DNA of 64,000 bases. It comes from Pandoraea sp. (GTDB lineage: Bacteria > Pseudomonadota > Gammaproteobacteria > Burkholderiales > Burkholderiaceae). Location: the NCBI RefSeq assembly GCF_004297875.1, contig NZ_SCSK01000005.1, forward strand, positions 1-64,000, written 5' to 3'. Each line of letters opens with the position of its first letter. Within the stretch, counting starts at the first letter, position 1. Positions 58,768 through 64,000 of the stretch are shown in pieces. The position numbers were made by a program, and so were the translations under genes. Below the pieces are notes generated by a model. It ran no database searches and was not told the DNA's origin. It worked only from the letters and a program-made list of their open reading frames with translations.

Positions 58768-59607
58768 TTATCGAGCCCGCGCGATCACCTGCGCCAACCC
58801 GACCCGTCCGGTCTTGAGATTGCTCGCCAGATTGGCCGCCATGGCGCCGAACCCGGGCCCCATCACGACGTGGATGCCCAGCGGCGGCGGTGCATTCGAG
58901 GCCGCGGCCGGCGCCGCTTGCGCGGCCAGCCAGGCAAGCGCCGCGTCGGCCGTGTCGCGCCACGAGACGATATCGAATCCGCTGGCTTCGAGCACCGCGC
59001 GCATGGCCGCAGGCGCCAGCAGAAAGCTGTTCTGCGGCTCGCGCGCCCACGGCACCGGAAAGGTCAGCGGCGCGTCCTCGTTCTCGCCCTGCACCACGTC
59101 ATAGATCGCGAAGGCGCCGCCGGGCTTGAGGACCCGGCGTATTTCGCCATACAGCCCGGCGCGGTCGCTGATATTCATGGCCACATGCTGGGTCCAGGCC
59201 GCGTCGAATTGCGCATCGTCGAACGGCAGGGCCAGCGCATCGGCCCGCTCGAAGGCAACCCGGTCGCCGAGTCCGGCGCGCGCCGAGAGTTGCTCGGCAA
59301 TCTCGATGAATGGCTCGCACAAATCGATGCCCGTGACGTGCACGTCAAAATTGGCGGCGAGAAACCGCGCCGCGCCGCCCAGCCCGCACCCCACATCGAG
59401 CACCGTGGACCCCGGCTGCAGCGCGAGCGCGCCGGCCAGTTCCTGGGTGGCGGCCAGGCCGCGCACGTGAAACTGATCGAGCGGTGCGAGCTCGCGCCAT
59501 GTCAGCCGGCCGTCGCCGAAGCCGGCCTCCCGCAGCGCCTGCGCGACCCGATCCGGCAGCGCCTGCGCGCCATAGTGGGCATTGATGGTTGCAGCGTCAT
59601 TCATCAT
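58768..59607 (-). CDS. Class I SAM-dependent methyltransferase
   Basis: A 279-residue methyltransferase with the classic SAM motif I VLDVGCGLGGAARFLA, preceded by LDQFHVRGLAATQELAGALALQPGS. Motif II DAQFDAAWTQHVAMNI and motif III LKPGGAFAIYDVV are also present. The layout resembles UbiE/sarcosine-dimethylglycine-type small-molecule methyltransferases. The start is the double ATG at 59607 following GAGGAG. It converges on the bd-oxidase operon and lies beside a TetR gene. The substrate is not predictable. Confidence 0.85.
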   Translation of the reverse strand: MMNDAATINAHYGAQALPDRVAQALREAGFGDGRLTWRELAPLDQFHVRGLAATQELAGALALQPGSTVLDVGCGLGGAARFLAANFDVHVTGIDLCEPFIEIAEQLSARAGLGDRVAFERADALALPFDDAQFDAAWTQHVAMNISDRAGLYGEIRRVLKPGGAFAIYDVVQGENEDAPLTFPVPWAREPQNSFLLAPAAMRAVLEASGFDIVSWRDTADAALAWLAAQAAPAAASNAPPPLGIHVVMGPGFGAMAANLASNLKTGRVGLAQVIARAR

Positions 59608-59683
59608 CGTACTCCTCGGTGAATCGGCCCATACCTCGACAACGCGCTTGCGCCGCATGCGAACGCGCCCGGCGCAACCAGGC

Positions 59684-60292
59684 TTATTCGCTCTGCTCCG
59701 CGGCGTTGGCGCTGAGATTGAAACGACGTTTGAGTGCGCGCCGGCTATGCGCGAGCAAGGCGTCGGAGCGCTTCGGGTCCGGCTCGGCACGAGCCAGTGA
59801 AAGCGCTCCGACGAGTTCGGCCAGCATCGAGTCGCCTTGCAACTTGCTGTCGGTCACGCCAGCTTGCCTGAGTCGATCGACCAGCATCGCGCTCAACTCC
59901 CGCATGCCGACGGCGAATTGCTCGCGCGCAGCCGCATTCATGCGCGGCAGGTCGCAAGTCAGCGCCGCCAACGGACAGCCGACGCCTTTGGCATCGCGAT
60001 GCATACGCGACAGATAGAAATCGATATAAGCAATTAGTCCGTCACGCGGCCGCCTGTCTTGCGTCTCATGCAGCAGACGCTCTCGGCTCTCCTCGAACAT
60101 TTGGCCAATGGCAGCGACCACCAGCTCGTCTTTCGAGCCGAAGTGCGCATAAAACCCGCCGTGCGTGAGACCAGCCTTGGCCATCACGCCAGCCACCGCA
60201 ACGCGGTGAGGCCCTTCGGCGCGAATAGCATCGGCCGCCGCTTTCAGCAGTTTGCGACGAGTATTTTGTTTGTGCTCTGCATCGTATCGCAT
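59684..60292 (-). CDS. TetR-family repressor of emrAB-type operon
   Basis: A 202-residue TetR regulator. The DNA-binding domain covers residues 10-58 (RRKLLKAAADAIRAEGPHRVAVAGVMAKAGLTHGGFYAHFGSKDELV), typical of the group with the THGGFYAHF turn. The ligand domain contains a Cys-Pro and Cys-Asp-Leu-Pro pair. It diverges from the EmrA gene, and a 7-bp-arm inverted repeat lies in that promoter between -35 and -10. Repression of the efflux operon, lifted by its substrates, is inferred. Confidence 0.88.
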   Translation of the reverse strand: MRYDAEHKQNTRRKLLKAAADAIRAEGPHRVAVAGVMAKAGLTHGGFYAHFGSKDELVVAAIGQMFEESRERLLHETQDRRPRDGLIAYIDFYLSRMHRDAKGVGCPLAALTCDLPRMNAAAREQFAVGMRELSAMLVDRLRQAGVTDSKLQGDSMLAELVGALSLARAEPDPKRSDALLAHSRRALKRRFNLSANAAEQSE

Positions 60293-60310
60293 GATTGCGC
60301 CTTTCTTGAC

Positions 60311-60324
60311 ATGATAAGCATCAT
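60311..60324. promoter_or_regulatory. Palindrome near TetR start
   Basis: ATGAT-AAGC-ATCAT, a perfect 5-bp inverted repeat 19-32 bases upstream of the TetR gene start. Its ATCATA half recurs in the efflux-operon operator, so it may be a second, autoregulatory site. Confidence 0.4.
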
Positions 60325-60366
60325 ACTAAAATTCCAATAAAGCGCCAGCTCTTTCTAAAAAATCCG

Positions 60367-60396
60367 TTGACTTTAATATGTTAACGATCATATTAT
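60367..60396 (+). promoter_or_regulatory. Promoter and TetR operator of emrAB-type operon
   Basis: TTGACT (60367-60372) and TATTAT (60391-60396) with 18-base spacing form a good sigma-70 promoter. Between and overlapping them is TAATATG-N8-CATATTA (60374-60395), a perfect 7-bp inverted repeat in the classic TetR-repressor position. The predicted transcription start falls near 60403-60404. Confidence 0.6.
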
Positions 60397-60403
60397 CTTT
60401 TAT

Positions 60404-61561
60404 ATGACAATCAACATACAATCGAATGTCGATGGAGCCCATGCCGTGAGTCAGCAAATAACAAGCAACGCGCAACCAGCGGCGGCGGCCGGCGGGCAAC
60501 GGCGCACTTATGGCCGCAAGCGCTGGATTGCGCTGGCACTTGCCGCGACCCTGACCGTCGTCGCCGTGCTGTTCGTCATTCGCTGGTGGACCGTGGGCCG
60601 CTTTGTCGAGCGCACCGACGACGCCTACGTCGGCGGCAACGTCACGCAAATCAGCCCGCACGTGGCCGGCTATGTGGCGCAAATTCTCGTGCGCGACAAT
60701 CAATTCGTGCGTGCCGGAACACCATTGGTGCGGCTCGACGCCCATGACTACCAGGCCGCACAGGCAGCCGCGCAGGCGGGTGTGCAGCGGCGTGCGGCCG
60801 CCCTCGGCCGCCTGCACGCTCAACAAGCCCTCGAACAAGCGTTGATCCGCCAGGCGCAAGCCGAGCTGGCCGCCGAACAAGCCAAAGCTCATTTCGCCAG
60901 CCTCGACGCCCAGCGCTACCGGCGCTTGGCGCAGACCCATGCAGGCACCCAGCAGGACGCCGAACGAGCCGTTGCGGCAGCGCGGACCGCCCACGCGGAG
61001 ATCGCCGCGGCCGAAGCTGGCGTACGCGCGGCCGACGAGCGACTCGCCGTCACCGGCACGCAGATCGCCGAAGCTCAGGCCGCGCTGGCGCAAGCCGACG
61101 CGAGCCTGGCGACTGCCCGGCTCGACCTCGGTTATACCGAGTTGCGCGCGCCAGTGGACGGCTACGTGGCAGACCGCTCAGCACATCCGGGCACGTATGT
61201 GAGCGCCGGCACACCTCTGTTATCGATCGTGCCGTCACGGGGGCTATGGGTGGACGCCAACTTCAAGGAAGATCAGTTGCACGACATCAAACCTGGCGAC
61301 CCGGTCGACGTGGTGGCCGACGTGCTGCCGGGTACCACGTTGCGCGGCCACGTGCAAAGCCTGTCGCCAGCCACCGGGGCCGTCTTTAGTGTGATCCCGC
61401 CGCAAAACGCGACCGGCAACTTCACCAAGATCGTGCAACGCGTCCCGGTGCGCATCGCACTCGATGGCAATGCGGCCGTGCTCGGCGCGTTGCGCCCAGG
61501 TCTGTCCACCTCGGTATCGGTCGATACACGCGGCGCGCGGATGGCCGGGAGCGTCCAATGA
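60404..61561 (+). CDS. emrA: EmrA-type membrane fusion protein
   Basis: A membrane fusion protein of 385 residues (371 from the alternative GTG at 60446). One N-terminal helix (RWIALALAATLTVVAVLFVI) anchors it; then FVERTDDAYVGGNVTQISPHVAGYVAQILVRDNQ begins the lipoyl domain, followed by a long Ala/Gln-rich coiled coil and the closing strands LGYTELRAPVDGYVADRSAHPGTYVSAGTPLLSIVP. It links the EmrB-type pump to the outer-membrane channel. The ATG at 60404 sits at the predicted transcription start without a ribosome-binding site, whereas the GTG at 60446 follows GGAG. The stop overlaps the next gene's start by 4 bases. Confidence 0.9.
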   Translation: MTINIQSNVDGAHAVSQQITSNAQPAAAAGGQRRTYGRKRWIALALAATLTVVAVLFVIRWWTVGRFVERTDDAYVGGNVTQISPHVAGYVAQILVRDNQFVRAGTPLVRLDAHDYQAAQAAAQAGVQRRAAALGRLHAQQALEQALIRQAQAELAAEQAKAHFASLDAQRYRRLAQTHAGTQQDAERAVAAARTAHAEIAAAEAGVRAADERLAVTGTQIAEAQAALAQADASLATARLDLGYTELRAPVDGYVADRSAHPGTYVSAGTPLLSIVPSRGLWVDANFKEDQLHDIKPGDPVDVVADVLPGTTLRGHVQSLSPATGAVFSVIPPQNATGNFTKIVQRVPVRIALDGNAAVLGALRPGLSTSVSVDTRGARMAGSVQ

Positions 61562-63129
61562 CCGGCCCGGCAGGCCACGCGAGCGCCGAGGCGCATGCAC
61601 CTGTCCTGCCCTTCGCGATCATGTGCGTTGGCATGTTCATCGCGCTGCTTGACATCCAGATCGTCGCGTCGTCACTGCAAGACATCGGTGGTGGGCTGTC
61701 GGCAGCGCAAGACCAGATCGGCTGGGTGCAGACCGCCTACTTGATCGCCGAGATCATCGTCATTCCGCTCTCGGGCTGGCTCACGCGTGTGCTGTCCACG
61801 CGCTGGCTGTTTACCGCCTCGGCGCTCGGTTTCACCGCCGCCAGCATGCTGTGCGGCCTGGCCTGGAACATCCAGAGCATGATCGTGTTCCGCGCGCTGC
61901 AGGGTCTGCTGGGCGCCTCGATGATTCCAACCGTATTTACTTCGTCGTTCCACTACTTCCAGGGCCAGCGCCGCATGTTCGCGGCTGCCGTGATTGGCAC
62001 CATCGCCTCGGTGGCGCCCACGCTCGGTCCGATTATCGGCGGCTGGATCACCGACACCCTGGACTGGCACTGGCTGTTCTACGTCAATCTGGTGCCCGGC
62101 CTGCTGGTGGCCGCCGGCGTGGCGACGCTGGTCGATATCGACACGCCCGCCCCGTCGTTGCTCAAGGGAGCCGACTACCCCGGCATCGCGCTGCTGGCAA
62201 TTTTCCTGGGAACGCTCGAATACGTTCTCGAGGAAGGCGCGCGCTGGAACTGGTTCGACGATGCGACGATCCGGCACTGCGCGGCAATCTCGCTGGTCGG
62301 CGGCGTGCTGTTCGTGATTCGCAGCCTGACGGTGGAACATCCGGTAGTCGACCTGCGCGCGCTGGGCAACCGCAATTTTCTGCTTGGCTGCATCTTGTCG
62401 TTCATCACCGGCATCGGCATTTTCGCAACGATTTACCTGACGCCGCTGTTCCTCGGCTATGTGCGCGGACTGAGCGCGTGGCAGACCGGCATTGCGCTGT
62501 TCTCGCTCGGCGTTGCGTCGCTCGCGGGCGTGCCGGTCTATGTGGCACTGAGCCGTCGCGTCGACCTGCGTTGGCTGATGTTTTTCGGCATGGCGTGCTT
62601 TGGCCTATCGATGTGGAGTTTCAGTCAGATCACCCACAGTTGGGGCGCGAGGGAATTGTTGATTCCGCAAATCCTGCGCGGCTTCCCGCAGGTATTCGCG
62701 GTGGCTCCGAGCGTGTTGCTTGGGCTGGGCAGCTTGCCGCCTGCGCGCCTGAAATACGCCAGCGGCTTGTTCAATATGATGCGCAACCTTGGGGGCGCAG
62801 TGGGCATCGCCATTTGCGGCGCGATCCTGAACAATCGCACCAATCTGCATTTTCTCGACATCGCCTCGACCCTGACCCCTGCCAATCAGGCCATGAACAC
62901 ACTGTTGGCCAGCCTGGACCAGCACCTGGGGGCCGTCCTCGGTTCGGCCCAGGCCGGCCATGCGGCAGCCTTGAAAATGCTGCACGACATCGCGTATCGG
63001 GAAGCCGCGACGATGGCCTATGCCGATGCCTTCAGCGCGATCATGGCGGCTTTCGCGATCGCTACCGCGTTGGTGCCATTCCTGCGCAAGGTGGCTCCGC
63101 CCAAGACGCCGGCAGTCGACAGCCATTGA
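61558..63129 (+). CDS. emrB: EmrB-type DHA2 MFS efflux pump
   Basis: A 523-residue, fourteen-helix major facilitator drug:proton antiporter of the DHA2 family. The first helix has FIALLDIQIVASSLQDIGGGLSAAQDQIGWVQTAYLIAEII, in place of the common FxVALD(x)TIVNVALP pattern, as in EmrB. Motif C (ALGFTAASMLCGLAWN) and later TLGPIIGGWITDTLDWHWLFYVNLVPG are diagnostic. It works with the EmrA-type gene upstream (ATGA overlap) and the outer-membrane lipoprotein downstream (11 bases) as a tripartite exporter. Likely substrates are hydrophobic drugs, fatty acids or phenolics. Confidence 0.92.
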   Translation: MTGPAGHASAEAHAPVLPFAIMCVGMFIALLDIQIVASSLQDIGGGLSAAQDQIGWVQTAYLIAEIIVIPLSGWLTRVLSTRWLFTASALGFTAASMLCGLAWNIQSMIVFRALQGLLGASMIPTVFTSSFHYFQGQRRMFAAAVIGTIASVAPTLGPIIGGWITDTLDWHWLFYVNLVPGLLVAAGVATLVDIDTPAPSLLKGADYPGIALLAIFLGTLEYVLEEGARWNWFDDATIRHCAAISLVGGVLFVIRSLTVEHPVVDLRALGNRNFLLGCILSFITGIGIFATIYLTPLFLGYVRGLSAWQTGIALFSLGVASLAGVPVYVALSRRVDLRWLMFFGMACFGLSMWSFSQITHSWGARELLIPQILRGFPQVFAVAPSVLLGLGSLPPARLKYASGLFNMMRNLGGAVGIAICGAILNNRTNLHFLDIASTLTPANQAMNTLLASLDQHLGAVLGSAQAGHAAALKMLHDIAYREAATMAYADAFSAIMAAFAIATALVPFLRKVAPPKTPAVDSH

Positions 63130-63140
63130 GGCGAATCACG

Positions 63141-64000
63141 ATGAGACTCCATTTTTCCAACCATCGCAGGCGGCTCCTCATCGGTCTGGTGACTTTGCTG
63201 ACCGGATGCGCGGTCGGCCCGCACTACACCGCGCCGCGCCTTACCTCGGCAACCATTTACCACGACCAGGCCGCATTGACCGCCGTCGACGGCCAGCGCC
63301 AGGCGCCGCCGCTCGACACCTGGTGGACCGGCTTCCAGGATCCGGCCCTGGTGGCCATTATCCGGCGCGTGCTGAAGCAAAATCTCGATCTGGCCGCAGC
63401 CGAGGCCCGCGTGGCCGAGGCGCGCGCCATTGCCCACGAAGCTGGCGTGCAAGACCTGCCGCAGGTGGATCTCGACGGCAGCGCAGCGCGCCAGCATCAG
63501 TCGCTCGACAGTCCGCTGGGCAAGATCGCCAGCTCGCTACCCGGCTATGAGCGCAACCAAACACTGACGAACCTCGACATCGGCGCCAGTTGGGAACTCG
63601 ACCTAGCCGGAGGTTTGCGACGCACCGCCCAGGCCGAGCGCGCAGAGGCCCAGGCGGCCTCGGCGATGCATGACGGCGTGCGCGTTAGCGTGTCAGCGGA
63701 GGCCGCCGATGCGTACTTTCAGGCGCGCGGCTTGCAAAGCCGCATCACCCTGGCCCAAGCCGAGACCGCAACCGATGCCCGCCTGCTCGCGCTGGTGCGC
63801 CAGCGCGTGACCGACGGCGTTGCAACCCGACGCCTACTGGCCCATGCCCAGGCTCAGTTGGCTCGGACACGGGCCAGCCTACCGCCGCTGCAAAGCGCGC
63901 TGCAGCGTCAATTCAATCGCCTGGATGTGCTGATGGGCGAGCCGCCCGGCACCATCGCCCCCGAGCTCGCGCAAGCACCGACACGCTACGCGATTCCGGC
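63141..64000 (+). CDS. NodT-family outer-membrane efflux lipoprotein (partial)
   Basis: The gene runs off the right edge; 286 codons are visible. A lipoprotein signal with the lipobox LTGC (Cys at about residue 23) is followed by VGPHYTAPRL, then WWTGFQDPALVAIIRRVLKQNLDLAAAEARVAEARA, the hallmark of TolC-like NodT/RND channel lipoproteins, and the helical barrel repeats (GASWELDLAGGLRRTAQAERAEAQAASA). It is the outer-membrane component of the EmrAB-type pump. The frame stays open throughout. Truncation is due to the window only. Confidence 0.9.
   Translation, partial: MRLHFSNHRRRLLIGLVTLLTGCAVGPHYTAPRLTSATIYHDQAALTAVDGQRQAPPLDTWWTGFQDPALVAIIRRVLKQNLDLAAAEARVAEARAIAHEAGVQDLPQVDLDGSAARQHQSLDSPLGKIASSLPGYERNQTLTNLDIGASWELDLAGGLRRTAQAERAEAQAASAMHDGVRVSVSAEAADAYFQARGLQSRITLAQAETATDARLLALVRQRVTDGVATRRLLAHAQAQLARTRASLPPLQSALQRQFNRLDVLMGEPPGTIAPELAQAPTRYAIP

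Noticed and set aside
1..64000. tRNA, rRNA, CRISPR array, riboswitch, phage or complete insertion sequence
   Set aside because: None could be recognised by eye; no regularly spaced repeats, no cloverleaf-like sequence with CCA-end context, and no transposase or integrase motif was found.

Overview
The window is a GC-rich chromosomal segment from a betaproteobacterium, most likely of the Burkholderiaceae (inferred from gene content and codon bias; no rRNA or tRNA is present to confirm it). Coding density is high, genes are short operons on both strands, and LysR-type and TetR-type regulators diverge from the genes they probably control. No prophage, intact insertion sequence, CRISPR array, tRNA or rRNA was seen. 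The closest things to genome decay are a cytochrome P450 gene broken by an 8-bp tandem repeat and a short remnant of a LysE-type exporter.

Layout. 0-6 kb: YceH-like protein, YeiH-like exporter, broken P450, then a nitrosative-stress set (nnrS behind an NsrR-like palindrome, a periplasmic Met/His-tailed protein and a CRP/FNR-family regulator). 6-11 kb: MFS exporter and an amino-acid ABC transporter whose binding-protein gene is separated from the permease and ATPase genes by an opposed Asp/Glu racemase gene. 11-19 kb: beta-propeller protein, TPR/winged-helix regulator, DUF899 and DUF2182 proteins, a histone-deacetylase-family amidohydrolase, a secreted protein behind a PmrA-like box, and a sulfite dehydrogenase pair (sorA, sorB). 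18.7-25.2 kb: a complete tartrate-utilisation locus, ttuC-ttuD-ttuE-ttuB with a divergent LysR gene. Tartrate dehydrogenase, hydroxypyruvate reductase/glycerate kinase and a dedicated pyruvate kinase would bring tartrate to pyruvate, with uptake by TtuB.

25-37 kb: regulators with small partners: LysR/argC, LysR/cupin, TetR/ABM-domain protein, LysR/EamA exporter, an ICMT-family membrane protein with a cupin, and LysR/NTF2-like/alcohol dehydrogenase. 37-47 kb: carbonyl-stress genes: a NemR-like sensor with two matching operators, a YqhD-type aldehyde reductase, two DJ-1/PfpI proteins and a GloA-like glyoxalase. Between them lie two paralogous small exported proteins that share an unusual promoter, a degenerate diguanylate cyclase, a bestrophin-like channel and a two-subunit GMC dehydrogenase.

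47-64 kb: two large c-di-GMP enzymes (GAF-PAS-GGDEF and Cache-HAMP-GAF-PAS-GGDEF-EAL), a hipBA toxin-antitoxin pair beside an AT-rich repeat-bearing control region, a bd-type quinol oxidase with a 57-residue DUF2474 subunit, a methyltransferase, and a TetR-controlled EmrAB-type tripartite efflux operon whose outer-membrane lipoprotein gene runs off the right edge. The most promising unexplained signals are the duplicated promoter-plus-secreted-protein module, the NemR-type operator pair, the P450 repeat switch, and the dense overlapping dyads in front of argC.
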